Shown here: piece by piece, positions 17,928 to 26,505 of the stretch
Position numbering within the stretch: position 1 is the stretch's first letter
Layout: every line of letters starts with the position of its first letter
Source of the DNA: Acetobacterium paludosum
GTDB taxonomy: Bacteria > Bacillota > Clostridia > Eubacteriales > Eubacteriaceae
Reading direction: 5' to 3'
Length of the DNA stretch: 64,000 nt
Assembly: GCF_008086595.1 (NCBI RefSeq)
Contig: NZ_RXYA01000016.1
Span: 54,470-118,469 of the forward strand
Position numbers and translations under genes: made by a program
The notes under the pieces: model-generated
Databases searched by the model: none
Seen by the model: the letters and a program-made list of their open reading frames with translations, nothing else
Told to the model about the DNA's origin: nothing

Positions 17928-18359
17928 ATGACGAACGACTTTGAGACATTAATCAGCGGGCAGCAATTTAAAAAGATATATGAAAAGAAGTACAATCGTA
18001 TCACCGAAAAATACGGACTGCATAAAATCGAAATTGAGATCCTGCTGTTTTTAGAAAGCACGGATTATGACAAGGCCAGGGATATTGCCGAAATCCGGTT
18101 TTTTTCCAAGGCGCATATTTCCAAAGCGACGGAAAATTTAATCCGCAGAGGCTACCTGTCTGGCATCGATGATGAAGGCGACCGCCGCATCGTTCATCTG
18201 GAACTGACGGAGGCATCCCGGCCAATCCTGAGTGAAATCAAAAAACTGCGAACCAATTTGTCAGAGACGCTGTTTTCAGGCGTCACCGCTGAAGAAAAAA
18301 AAACGATGTTGACCGTCGCCAAGAAAATCGTCGGCAACATCAATAACGAACTGCACTGA
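17928..18359 (+). CDS. MarR family transcriptional regulator
   Basis: 143 residues. The winged helix-turn-helix is seen in ARDIAEIRFFSKAHISKATENLIRRGYLSGIDDEGDRR (about residues 45-85), with the DxRxxxLxLT-like wing DRRIVHLELTEASRP. The ribosome site GGGGGAG precedes ATG 17928. The three tandem GTTC-N6-GAAC repeats in its own promoter suggest autoregulation. The citrate synthase gene starts 127 bases downstream and may be co-transcribed, which would make this a regulator of citrate or glutamate-related carbon flow; that link is inference. Confidence 0.85.
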   Translation: MTNDFETLISGQQFKKIYEKKYNRITEKYGLHKIEIEILLFLESTDYDKARDIAEIRFFSKAHISKATENLIRRGYLSGIDDEGDRRIVHLELTEASRPILSEIKKLRTNLSETLFSGVTAEEKKTMLTVAKKIVGNINNELH

Positions 18360-18486
18360 TTAAGATGAATACGGAGTTGGCGGTGATATGATAACCAGGA
18401 ATTTTTCATTTGGAGCAATAAATCTTGAACCTATTTTAGAATCACGTTGCAAACTGTTTTGAAAAATATGAGTTAGGAGAAATTTA

Positions 18487-19854
18487 ATGGAAAATAGTAA
18501 TAACGAAAAATATCCACTGAACTTGAATCAATACGGTGAAATGTGTCGGCAGAATTCAACGATCGACAGTCAATTGTTTGAAAAATACGACGTCAAGAGG
18601 GGCCTCCGGGATAAAGACGGCAAAGGGGTTTTATGCGGCCTGACCAATATCTCGATGATTAAATCGGCGGAAGTCATCGACGGTAAAAGCGTGCCCTGCG
18701 ACGGGGTGCTGAACTACCGGGGTTACAACATCATCGATCTGATTAAGGGGATGGTGCTGAACAAACGGTTTGGCTTTGAAGAAGTCGCCTATTTGTTACT
18801 GTTTGGCCAGCTGCCTAACAGCAATGAACTGGCGTTGTTCAAGAGTGATCTGGCAGCGAGTCGGAATCTGCCGACAAACTTTAACCGCGATGTGATCATG
18901 AAGGCCCCGTCGAAGGATATCATGAATTCGATGACGAAGAGCATTCTGACCCTGGCTTCATACGATGAGGCCGTTTCAAATCTGGAAATCGAAAATGTCT
19001 TACGACAATCGATGAAGCTGATCAGTGTCTTTCCGATGCTGGCAGTCTATGGCTATCATGCTTACAATCATCTTGACTGTGGCGACAGTTTATATATTCA
19101 TCAGCCGGATCCCAATTTATCGACCGCGGAAAACATTCTCACCATGCTGCGACCGGATAAACAGTATACCGAGGTCGAAGCGCGGGTTCTGGATATTGCC
19201 CTGGTGCTGCATATGGAGCATGGCGGCGGAAATAATTCAACCTTTACCACCCGGGTCGTCACTTCATCCGGTTCCGATACCTATTCGGTCATCGCGGCGG
19301 CACTGACTTCCCTGAAGGGACCCAAGCATGGCGGCGCGAACATTAAAGTTGTGGAAATGATGACGGACATCAAGAACCAGGTCAGCGATATTTCTGATCA
19401 GGATGCGGTGCGGCAGTATCTGGAAAAAATCGTCGACAAAGAAGCCTTCGACAAGATGGGCCTGATTTACGGAATGGGCCATGCGGTTTATTCGATCTCG
19501 GATCCGCGGGCGGAAGTGTTTAAGGAGTTTGTCGAGAAGCTGGCCAATGAAAAGGATCGCCGGAATGATTTCCTGTTGTATTCAATGATTGAAAATTTGG
19601 CGCCGGAAGTGATCGCCGAAAAAAGACATATCTACAAAGGCGTCAGCGCCAATGTCGATTTCTACAGCGGCTTTGTTTACAGCATGCTGGATATCCCGCT
19701 GGAACTGTTTACGCCGATGTTTGCGGTTGCCCGGATTGTCGGCTGGAGCGCCCATCGGATGGAAGAATTAATCAACATGGATAAGATCATCCGGCCGGCC
19801 TATCTGAATGTAGCCGCCGCACAGGATTACGTTGGTTTGTTTGATCGGGAATAA
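18487..19854 (+). CDS. gltA: Citrate synthase (Si type)
   Basis: 455 residues. Catalytic regions are visible: LHMEHGGGNNSTFTTR, GMGHAVYSISDPRAE with the second active-site histidine, and NVDFYSGF with the active-site aspartate; PKHGGAN is also conserved. It condenses acetyl-CoA and oxaloacetate to citrate, the first step toward 2-oxoglutarate and glutamate in the incomplete cycle of an anaerobe. The N-terminal extension (about 50 residues) matches the longer Gram-positive type. A 2-methylcitrate synthase activity cannot be excluded, but no propionate genes are nearby. Confidence 0.88.
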   Translation: MENSNNEKYPLNLNQYGEMCRQNSTIDSQLFEKYDVKRGLRDKDGKGVLCGLTNISMIKSAEVIDGKSVPCDGVLNYRGYNIIDLIKGMVLNKRFGFEEVAYLLLFGQLPNSNELALFKSDLAASRNLPTNFNRDVIMKAPSKDIMNSMTKSILTLASYDEAVSNLEIENVLRQSMKLISVFPMLAVYGYHAYNHLDCGDSLYIHQPDPNLSTAENILTMLRPDKQYTEVEARVLDIALVLHMEHGGGNNSTFTTRVVTSSGSDTYSVIAAALTSLKGPKHGGANIKVVEMMTDIKNQVSDISDQDAVRQYLEKIVDKEAFDKMGLIYGMGHAVYSISDPRAEVFKEFVEKLANEKDRRNDFLLYSMIENLAPEVIAEKRHIYKGVSANVDFYSGFVYSMLDIPLELFTPMFAVARIVGWSAHRMEELINMDKIIRPAYLNVAAAQDYVGLFDRE

Positions 19855-19905
19855 AAGCCGTTGAGATATCTTTCCCAGCTATCCCCAAAAAATATTGACA
19901 AATAT

Positions 19906-19934
19906 TTGACAAAGAAAACAGAATATGCTATCTT
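19906..19934 (+). promoter_or_regulatory. Promoter of the cbiMQO operon
   Basis: TTGACA (19906-19911), 17-base spacer, TATCTT (19929-19934). A perfect 30-base palindrome begins at the last base of the -10 box. Confidence 0.65.
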
Positions 19935-19963
19935 ATAACCATTGATTGCAATCAATGGTTATA
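19934..19963. promoter_or_regulatory. Perfect 30-bp palindrome at the cbiM transcription start (predicted operator)
   Basis: Two 15-base arms, TATAACCATTGATTG and its exact complement, meet without a spacer. The site overlaps the end of the -10 box and the predicted start point, a classical repressor position. It does not match the NikR consensus (GTATGA-N16-TCATAC) that I know. No other copy was noticed in the window. Confidence 0.65.
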
Positions 19964-19984
19964 GAATATTTAAGTTTTGGGATG

Positions 19985-20032
19985 AACCCAAAAGGATGCT
20001 ACTGTAGTAGGTCCTTTTGGGTTATTTTTTTT
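19985..20032 (+). promoter_or_regulatory. Leader hairpin-terminator element, copy A (cbiMQO)
   Basis: Outer arms AACCCAAAAGGA / TCCTTTTGGGTT enclose an apical hairpin containing CTACTGTAGTAG, followed by eight T. It lies between the cbiM promoter and start codon. The outer-stem sequence differs from the other copies, but the architecture and apical hairpin are the same. Confidence 0.65.
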
Positions 20033-20081
20033 GTGCGAAAAGATATAATCACAAAGCGTATTTTTGAAAGGGTGGTAGAAA

Positions 20082-21083
20082 ATGCATATTCCAGATAATT
20101 ATTTGAGTCCCCAAACCTGTGCGGTTATGGGTGCGGCAATGATCCCCGTATGGGCAGTTGCGGTAAAAAAGATCAAAGCAGAAGTTCCTAAAGAAATGAT
20201 CCCGTTATTGGGTATCGGCGCGGCAGTGTCATTTTTATTGATGATGTTCAATGTGCCATTGCCGGGAGGAACAACCGGCCATGCGGTGGGAGGAACCTTG
20301 CTGGCGATCTTGTTGGGGCCGTGGGCCGCATGTATTTCGGTTACTGTGGCGCTCCTGATTCAGGCACTGATGTTTGGCGATGGAGGGATCCTGTCATTCG
20401 GGGCGAACTGCTTTAATATGGCATTTGTATTGCCTTTTGTGGGATATTATATTTATAAGTTTATTAAAGACAGCGTTAAAACGGACAAAGGCGAATATAT
20501 TGGAATGATAGCGGGTTCATATATCGGGATTAATGTGGCGGCCTTTTGCGCTGCCATTGAATTTGGCATTCAGCCGCTCCTCTTTAAAAGTGCGACCGGG
20601 CAACCGCTGTATTGTCCCTATCCGCTGTCGGTGACAATCCCAGCTATGACAATCCCGCACCTTCTGGTTGCCGGTGTTGTGGAAGTCTTGTTTACTGTTG
20701 CGGTTTTTTCATTTGTCAAAAAGGTTTCACCAGGAACTATTTATGAGGGCGCCAAAGAAAAAACAAAAGCAATCTACGGTTTGATTATCGGTCTGATTTG
20801 CCTGACGCCATTGGGGCTTCTGGCTGCCGGCACGGCCTGGGGCGAATGGGGAACGGATGAGATCCAGGATGTTGTATCCGGGGGCAGTGCGCTTGGCTTT
20901 GTCCCAGCCGGTATGCAGAACGGGTTCAGTTTTGAAGCGTTAATGCCGGATTATTCTGTCAGCGGATTGCCTGAGGCGGCTGGATACATCTTGTCGGCGA
21001 TCGCAGGCGCGGCGATCTTAATCATTCTGTTTAAAGTCATCGGTTATTTAAAGAAAGACAAAGGTGAAAGTGCGCTTGAATGA
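20082..21083 (+). CDS. cbiM: Energy-coupling-factor nickel/cobalt transporter, CbiM/NikM substrate component (fused CbiN/NikN-like tail)
   Basis: 333 residues. It starts with MHIPDNYLS; the MHIP N-terminus supplies metal ligands in CbiM/NikM proteins, and the second conserved histidine is in GGTTGHAVGG. About six to seven membrane segments are followed by a C-terminal part (AAGTAWGEWG..., then LPEAAGYILSAIAGAAILIILF) resembling the small CbiN/NikN subunit, a known fusion. It selects Ni2+ or Co2+ for the ECF transporter made with the next two genes. Nickel is favoured by the context (His-rich ATPase tail, nearby InrS-like sensor), but cobalt remains possible. Confidence 0.9.
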   Translation: MHIPDNYLSPQTCAVMGAAMIPVWAVAVKKIKAEVPKEMIPLLGIGAAVSFLLMMFNVPLPGGTTGHAVGGTLLAILLGPWAACISVTVALLIQALMFGDGGILSFGANCFNMAFVLPFVGYYIYKFIKDSVKTDKGEYIGMIAGSYIGINVAAFCAAIEFGIQPLLFKSATGQPLYCPYPLSVTIPAMTIPHLLVAGVVEVLFTVAVFSFVKKVSPGTIYEGAKEKTKAIYGLIIGLICLTPLGLLAAGTAWGEWGTDEIQDVVSGGSALGFVPAGMQNGFSFEALMPDYSVSGLPEAAGYILSAIAGAAILIILFKVIGYLKKDKGESALE

Positions 21084-21090
21084 CAATCGG

Positions 21091-21900
21091 ATGGACGCAT
21101 TAAATATGCCGGAGTGGCTGTTAACAGACGAAAATTACAGCCCGCCAAATGACCGGGATACTTTTGTCAATAAAAGTATCCTCTCGTTTTTGAGCATCCT
21201 GGCAAGGATAAAAACTCAGGATTCAAGTGAAACCGGAAAATACGGTATCAGCGCAATCTTCAAAGTTGCCTTTACCTTTATGCTGATACTGCTGCTCTCG
21301 CTTTCCAGAAGCTTTGTTTTTGTTATGATTATCAATGTCTATTTAATTGTCATCCTGAGCTTGATGAAGGCCGAAGACATTGTGAAAATTCTTAAAGTCA
21401 GTTTAGTCATGAGTTTATTCACCTTTATTCTTCTTTTGCCGGCGGCCTTTTGGGGAAACAGCTCCAGCACGATTCTGATAACCGGTAAAGTATTTGCGAC
21501 CATAACCGTTGTGAATATTCTCTCCCGTACCACAAAATGGACGTCCATTACCGGCGCATTGAAAAAATTCTTTGTGCCAGACCTCTTTATTCTGGTCTTG
21601 GATATTACGATTAAGTACATTGTGATGCTGGGTGATTTTGCCTTGAGTATGCTGTATGCACTGAAATTGAGATCGGTCGGAAAAAACAAAAGCAAATATA
21701 CTGCTCTTTCAGGTATTGGCGGAACGCTGTTTATTAAGTCGAAAGAAATGGCTGAAGATATGTATATTGCCATGGAATGCCGAGGCTTTACCGGCGAATA
21801 TCATGTTTATAACAATTTCAAATTCACGATTGCGGATTTTGGCTATATCATGATCAATGTCGGCATCATTGTGTTGTTTGTATATTTCGGAAGGATTTAA
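21091..21900 (+). CDS. cbiQ: ECF transporter transmembrane component CbiQ/NikQ
   Basis: About 269 residues from ATG 21091; an in-frame GTG at 21064 overlaps the end of cbiM and no strong ribosome site decides between them. Hydrophobic segments (FKVAFTFMLILLLSLSRSFVFVMIINVYLIVIL; SLVMSLFTFILLLPAAF; FILVLDITIKYIVML) fit the CbiQ fold. The conserved coupling-helix region is AMECRGFTGEY, matching the A-x-x-x-R-G motif that contacts the ATPase. It couples ATP hydrolysis by CbiO to CbiM. Confidence 0.88.
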   Translation: MDALNMPEWLLTDENYSPPNDRDTFVNKSILSFLSILARIKTQDSSETGKYGISAIFKVAFTFMLILLLSLSRSFVFVMIINVYLIVILSLMKAEDIVKILKVSLVMSLFTFILLLPAAFWGNSSSTILITGKVFATITVVNILSRTTKWTSITGALKKFFVPDLFILVLDITIKYIVMLGDFALSMLYALKLRSVGKNKSKYTALSGIGGTLFIKSKEMAEDMYIAMECRGFTGEYHVYNNFKFTIADFGYIMINVGIIVLFVYFGRI

Positions 21901-21901
21901 A

Positions 21902-22687
21902 ATGATCGAGATAAAAGACGTCAGCTTTTCATATTCAGGAGTCAATGCTTTAAATAATATTAATCTGAGTATTGAAGACGGTGAAGCAGTCGCATTAATG
22001 GGAGCCAACGGGAGCGGAAAATCGACGCTGCTGAAATTAATCAATGGCATTATTTCCCCGGATCGGGGCGTTTACAAATTCAATAATGAAGAAATAACGG
22101 CTAAAGAGCTTAAGGACCCAATATTTGCAAAGCGCCTTCACCAGAAGATCGGATTTGTCTTTCAGAATTCGGATACACAATTGTTCTGTGCTGATGTTTA
22201 TGATGAGATTGCCTTTGGCCCCAGGCAAATGGGCATCAGTGAAAGCGATGTTGAGCAAAGGGTCAATGATTGTCTTAATTTGCTTAACATTCAGGACTTT
22301 AAGCATCGACAGCCCTACCATCTGAGCGGTGGCGAAAAACGAAAGGTCGCGATTGCTTCCGTGCTGGTTTTGAATCCCGAAGTTTTGGTTCTTGACGAAC
22401 CGATGAACGGACTGGACCCGAGAACCCAGCGGTGGCTGGTCGAGTTTTTAGTGAAATTAAACCAGGCGGGTAAAACATTGATAATATCAACACATAGTCT
22501 TGAGCTTGTGCCGGAGTTGTCCAGCCGGGCTATTCTATTCGGTGAAAATCATACGATTGCGGCGGATATGCCGACTGAAAAACTGCTGGATGATGTCGAT
22601 TTATTGAAGCGAGTCAATCTTGTCGACGAATATTATCACAGCCATGCCGGAAAAGATCATAAACATTTTCATGATCATAGCTTTTAA
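21902..22687 (+). CDS. cbiO: ECF transporter ATPase CbiO/NikO with His-rich tail
   Basis: 261 residues from ATG 21902, which follows AAGGATT and lies one base after the cbiQ stop. Walker A is GANGSGKST, signature LSGGEKRK, Walker B VLVLDEPMNGLD, with the switch histidine in IISTHSLEL. The C-terminus is unusual: YHSHAGKDHKHFHDHSF carries six histidines in 15 residues, a likely metal-binding or metal-sensing tail. It energises the CbiMQ transporter. The tail supports a transition-metal substrate such as nickel or cobalt. Confidence 0.93.
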   Translation: MIEIKDVSFSYSGVNALNNINLSIEDGEAVALMGANGSGKSTLLKLINGIISPDRGVYKFNNEEITAKELKDPIFAKRLHQKIGFVFQNSDTQLFCADVYDEIAFGPRQMGISESDVEQRVNDCLNLLNIQDFKHRQPYHLSGGEKRKVAIASVLVLNPEVLVLDEPMNGLDPRTQRWLVEFLVKLNQAGKTLIISTHSLELVPELSSRAILFGENHTIAADMPTEKLLDDVDLLKRVNLVDEYYHSHAGKDHKHFHDHSF

Positions 22688-22763
22688 CCGCATTTTATCG
22701 TAACCAGTAAAAGTTGATAACAAAACAAAACAAAACACAAATTATAAAGCAACAATTAATTTA

Positions 22764-22818
22764 GCCATGAAGGCTGATCAACCTATTTGAGTAGGTATCA
22801 GTTTCATGGCCTTTTTTG
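22764..22818 (+). promoter_or_regulatory. Leader hairpin-terminator element, copy B (ECF S component)
   Basis: Outer arms GCCATGAAGGCTGAT / ATCAGTTTCATGGC (one G bulged), apical CCTA...TAGG hairpin, then six T. It lies 25 bases before the start of the S component gene, in a gap of about 155 bases after cbiO. Confidence 0.75.
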
Positions 22819-22842
22819 TAAAAAAAAAACGGAGGAAATATT

Positions 22843-23400
22843 ATGAATCATTCTAAAATAAAAAATCTTGTTGGTACCGGGCTTTGTATCGCTCTCGGGC
22901 TTGTTTTTCCGCAGTTGTTTCACGCCATTGGCGCCGGAACGGTCTTTCTGCCAATGCACATTCCGGTTATTCTCTGCGGTCTCTGTTTTGGCTGGGAGTT
23001 CGGCTTGGTCTGTGGTATTATTACCCCGTTATTTTCCTCAATACTAACCGGCATGCCACCGCTCTTTCCAACTTGTGTGGCGATGATGTTTGAACTGGGT
23101 GCTTACGGCGCTTTAGCAGGTTTGCTTTATCGTAAACTGAACCTGAATTTATACCTTGCTTTAATCGTCGCAATGCTGGGTGGCCGGGTTGTTTCTGGCG
23201 TAGCTTCAGCTATTTTCTACGGGATCGCGGGAAAAGCGTATGGATTTCAACTCTTTTTAACAGGGGCCTTTGTATCCGCACTTCCCGGCATTATTCTGCA
23301 GATTATTGTGCTGCCACTACTGGTTCTTGCGCTTGAAAAAGCACGGGTAATCGAAAAACCCATTATGTTGGAACTACAAACAGAAGGAATAGAAGGATAG
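22843..23400 (+). CDS. ECF transporter S component (substrate unknown)
   Basis: 185 residues with about six hydrophobic segments (LGLVFPQLFHAIGAG, VILCGLCFGWEFGLVCGIITPLF, CVAMMFELGAYGALAGLL, ALIVAMLGGRVVSG, LPGIILQIIVLPLLVLALE), the plan of S components. No ATPase or T subunit is adjacent, so it would use a shared module. A methyltransferase gene follows 10 bases later and the leader hairpin B precedes it, tying it to the metal-linked regulon. It might import a ligand precursor or metal complex; this is inference. Ribosome site GGAGGA. Confidence 0.75.
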   Translation: MNHSKIKNLVGTGLCIALGLVFPQLFHAIGAGTVFLPMHIPVILCGLCFGWEFGLVCGIITPLFSSILTGMPPLFPTCVAMMFELGAYGALAGLLYRKLNLNLYLALIVAMLGGRVVSGVASAIFYGIAGKAYGFQLFLTGAFVSALPGIILQIIVLPLLVLALEKARVIEKPIMLELQTEGIEG

Positions 23401-23409
23401 GAAGTCAAG

Positions 23410-23997
23410 ATGGAAAACAGTCAATCAACCAAAGAATTTTTTAATAACATCGCAGAAAAATGGGATGCGATGTGTTACCATGATCAGGATAAAATAGAAG
23501 CAATCTTAACCCTCGCAGATCTCAAGCCGGGCAATCGTATTTTAGATATCGCTACCGGTACGGGAATTTTAATCCCCTATTTACTGCAGGCAGAGCCGGA
23601 GGTTGTTGTAGCGATTGATTTGTCGGATCAGATGATTGTTCAGGCTCAAAAAAAATATCCTGAGCCAAATGTATATTTTGAAGTCGCTGATTTTTACGAT
23701 TTGAACGAGAATGGTTTTGACTTTGCGATTGCCTACAGTGCCTACCCGCATTTTCCCGAGAAGGTTGCTTTTTCGAAAAAAATGGCAGCCTGCCTAAAGC
23801 CGAATGGACGGTTTATGATTGCCCACAGCGAAAGCCGGAAAACAATTAACCACCGGCATTCAGGAGTTGAAGTCAAAAAAGTTTCGGACTCACTGAAAGA
23901 AGCGAAAGAAGAATCGTGTTATTTCAGAGTCAACTTTGACATTGATATTCTTGTCGATACGGATGAATTATATATTATTTCCGGGAAAAAGATATAA
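23410..23997 (+). CDS. Class I SAM-dependent methyltransferase
   Basis: 195 residues. Motif I is ILDIATGTGILIPYLL (about residues 43-58), followed by VVAIDLSDQMI (acidic residue for the SAM ribose) and a motif near FDFAIAYSAYPHF. It lies 10 bases after the ECF S component gene and shares its leader hairpin. It is the shortest of the methyltransferases in the island and differs in sequence from the others. The acceptor is unknown. Confidence 0.8.
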   Translation: MENSQSTKEFFNNIAEKWDAMCYHDQDKIEAILTLADLKPGNRILDIATGTGILIPYLLQAEPEVVVAIDLSDQMIVQAQKKYPEPNVYFEVADFYDLNENGFDFAIAYSAYPHFPEKVAFSKKMAACLKPNGRFMIAHSESRKTINHRHSGVEVKKVSDSLKEAKEESCYFRVNFDIDILVDTDELYIISGKKI

Positions 23998-24058
23998 GAT
24001 TCCAATTGACAAAGAGTATTTATTATGAGAAACTAATAAAAAATACATGTATATACAA

Positions 24059-24115
24059 AGTCATGAAGGCTTAATTCGGTCAGAAGATCGGTTTATTTCT
24101 TTGTGGCTTTTTTTA
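24059..24115 (+). promoter_or_regulatory. Leader hairpin-terminator element, copy C
   Basis: Outer 5' arm AGTCATGAAGG pairs with CTTTGTGGCT using several G-U pairs; apical CGGTC AGAA GATCG; then a run of T. The palindrome TGTATATACA (24048-24057) lies directly upstream, a core (GTATATAC) also found in the promoters of copies E and F. Confidence 0.65.
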
Positions 24116-24143
24116 ATTTAATAAATTGGGGGGGGAGATTAAT

Positions 24144-24902
24144 ATGGAAAATATTCTAAAAGAAGTAGAAAATTATTGGGATAGCCGATCAGAGGGATAT
24201 TCCGAGGTCAATGTGGCGGAACTCAACAGTTATAAAATGGATGTGTGGAAAGAGCTGATTAATCGCTATAAACCCAATGTGATCGGCAGAAAATTAAAGG
24301 TTTTAGACATTGGAACGGGTCCGGGCTTTTTTGCCATTGCCATGGCATCCTGTGGTTATGATGTAACAGCTGTGGATTATACAGATGCCATGCTGCACCG
24401 GGCAAAAATGAATGCCGGATCTTACAAAAAAAGTATTAACTTTATCCAAATGGATGCCCATTCATTGGATTTTAAAGAGAATACCTTTGATTTGATCGTC
24501 ACAAGAAATTTGACCTGGAATTTGGAAAAACCGGATCAGGCTTACAAAGAATGGCACCGTGTTCTTGTCCCCGGCGGCAGATTATTGAATTTTGATGCAA
24601 ATTGGTATCTCCATCTTTTTGATGAAACAAAGAAATCTGAATATGAAGAAGATCGTATGAATTCTCAAAAATACGGAGTGAAGGATCACTATGTTCATAC
24701 CGATACGGCAGCGATGGAAGAAATTGCGAAAAACCTTCCATTAAGCCGAACCATGCGACCACAATGGGATGCCGCTGTTCTGATTAATACCGGCTTTAAA
24801 AAAGTAATGGTTGAGCAGGATATTGGAGAACGGGTTTGGGATAATGAAGAACAGATAAATTATGCATCAACACCAATGTTTATGATTTTTGCGGAAAAAT
24901 AG
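24144..24902 (+). CDS. Class I SAM-dependent methyltransferase
   Basis: 252 residues from ATG 24144, preceded by GGGGGGGAG. The N-terminus ENYWDSRSEGYSEVNVAELNSY and the late segment LPLSRTMRPQWDAAVLINTGF are shared with the methyltransferases at 33440 and 35701. Motif I is VLDIGTGPGFFAIAMA, then VDYTDAM. It forms its own transcription unit behind leader copy C. No acceptor can be read from the sequence; its place among metal transporters suggests ligand synthesis or modification. Confidence 0.82.
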   Translation: MENILKEVENYWDSRSEGYSEVNVAELNSYKMDVWKELINRYKPNVIGRKLKVLDIGTGPGFFAIAMASCGYDVTAVDYTDAMLHRAKMNAGSYKKSINFIQMDAHSLDFKENTFDLIVTRNLTWNLEKPDQAYKEWHRVLVPGGRLLNFDANWYLHLFDETKKSEYEEDRMNSQKYGVKDHYVHTDTAAMEEIAKNLPLSRTMRPQWDAAVLINTGFKKVMVEQDIGERVWDNEEQINYASTPMFMIFAEK

Positions 24903-24970
24903 GTTAGTAAAACATAAGACTGTGGTCAATATAGGAAATGATAGAGCAATATAGATTTAAATAATAAGCC

Positions 24971-25015
24971 AGCGAGGTAGTTATTCTTTGATGAGAATTT
25001 TACTTCGTTTTTTTT
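24971..25015 (+). promoter_or_regulatory. Leader hairpin-terminator element, copy D (divergent)
   Basis: Outer stem AGCGAGGTA / TACTTCGTT, inner ATTCT / AGAAT hairpin, then a run of T. The layout is the same as the other copies but the sequence is more divergent, so membership is less certain. It precedes the McrB-like/metal-sensor operon. Confidence 0.5.
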
Positions 25016-25067
25016 ATAATTTAAAAACTGAGATTATTATCGCATTTTGATTGGATTCAGGAGGTGA

Positions 25068-26489
25068 ATGATGGATATTGGAACCAATTGGTTTGTAACT
25101 GCATATTTTGGGGATGATGGTGATCAAACACAGCGTTTTATTAATGAGGGCATTTGGGAAAATATTCGCTGTGATAAATATGGTGATCTTGTTAATTCAA
25201 TACAAATTGGAGACCGGATTGCGTTAAAATCTGTTCATAATAAAAAAGTTAATCTGCCCTTTGATTCAAAAGGTAGATTAGTATCCGTTATGGAAATCAA
25301 AGCCACTGGGATTGTTACAAAGAATCATAACAATGGTAAAAAAATAAATGTTCAATGGAAAAAAGAAACCAAAATGAAAGAATGGTATTATTTCACGTTT
25401 ATTCGAGTCATTTGGAAAGTAAAATCTAACCCCGAAAATTGGATGTGCGTGGCGCTGATTGATTTTACGTTTTATGACAAGCCGCAAGATATTTGTCGTT
25501 TTGAAAACGAAATATATTGGAAGAAAAATTTAAATAAAAAAAATAAGGTCTCCTATCAAGATGAAATTATTGCGGTATTAAAACTGTTTGGCGGAGAAGC
25601 ACATTTAACAAGCATACAGGAAGAGATTCAGAATAGAAAGAGACTAAAGGAAATACAAACGGATGCAGATTGGCAGGCGCGAGTCAGATTCACTTTACAA
25701 CAATTAAGCAGTGATTCGAAATCATTTGCCCATGAAGAAGACTTGTTTTACTGTAAATCTTTTAATAGTGGGGTCTGGGGTCTGCGAGAAATGGCAAAGG
25801 AGCAGAACGAAGTTTATTCTAAAGAGCAATTTCTTTCAGAGATTGCCATCGATCCTGTTAAATATGATGCCATCGTTGCACTTTTAAAAGAAAAGAAAAG
25901 CCTTATAATAAAGAGCACTTCGGGTATTGGCAACAGCCTAATGGCAGAATGTTTGGCTTTTTCGATGATGAAAGAAAAAGACCAGAAAAGAATATCAATT
26001 GTGCAATTAGACAAGTATTTTTTAAATCGTGAAGTGGTATTTGAGTATGGCTCAAAAAATAAGGGCGACTTTTTTTTAGCAGAAGGCTTGTTCATGAATT
26101 TTTGCAAAAAGGCAATAGAAGATAGCGAGAATGATTACTACTTTATTATTGAAGAAATTAATCGTGAAAATTTAAATAAAATTTTGTTGGATCTGATCTT
26201 TTTTTTCAAAAGAGACAAGCATGAGAATTATCAGATAACTAGAAATTTCAACGACAAAATATTTTGTATACCAGACAATGTACTGGTTATGGTGATGATG
26301 GATACTGGCGGTAAAAGCATCACATTCATTGAAACTATTTTACAAAGGAATTTCAATATTATTAAAATTGAACCGGCATATGATCGTGACGGATTTGTAA
26401 ATTACAATAAAAAAAGTGGTGATCAGAAAAATAACAAGCGGAACAATCAAAACAATTCATATAAACAGAGATTTGTGCAGCAAGCATAA
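25068..26489 (+). CDS. McrB-like protein with degenerate ATPase motifs
   Basis: 473 residues. The N-terminus (NWFVTAYFGDDGDQTQRFINEGIWE...SIQIGDRIALKS) looks like an EVE/PUA-like base-binding domain. The middle (QDEIIAVLKLFGGEAHLTSIQEEI...VWGLRE) resembles the winged helix of Mrr-type restriction proteins. The C-terminal part follows McrB AAA+ order but with key changes: the Walker A position reads STSGIGNS, with no lysine; the Walker B region is IIEEINREN; sensor 1 is MMDTGGKS instead of the usual MNTADRS; and the arginine-finger region reads ILQRNF. It probably cannot hydrolyse nucleotide. No mcrC follows. The last 30 residues are basic and asparagine-rich. Confidence 0.7.
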   Translation: MMDIGTNWFVTAYFGDDGDQTQRFINEGIWENIRCDKYGDLVNSIQIGDRIALKSVHNKKVNLPFDSKGRLVSVMEIKATGIVTKNHNNGKKINVQWKKETKMKEWYYFTFIRVIWKVKSNPENWMCVALIDFTFYDKPQDICRFENEIYWKKNLNKKNKVSYQDEIIAVLKLFGGEAHLTSIQEEIQNRKRLKEIQTDADWQARVRFTLQQLSSDSKSFAHEEDLFYCKSFNSGVWGLREMAKEQNEVYSKEQFLSEIAIDPVKYDAIVALLKEKKSLIIKSTSGIGNSLMAECLAFSMMKEKDQKRISIVQLDKYFLNREVVFEYGSKNKGDFFLAEGLFMNFCKKAIEDSENDYYFIIEEINRENLNKILLDLIFFFKRDKHENYQITRNFNDKIFCIPDNVLVMVMMDTGGKSITFIETILQRNFNIIKIEPAYDRDGFVNYNKKSGDQKNNKRNNQNNSYKQRFVQQA

Positions 26490-26505
26490 TTATAGGAGAA
26501 ATCAG

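Noticed and set aside
25068..26489. Active McrBC restriction system
   Set aside because: Walker A lysine and other AAA+ residues are missing and no mcrC is present.
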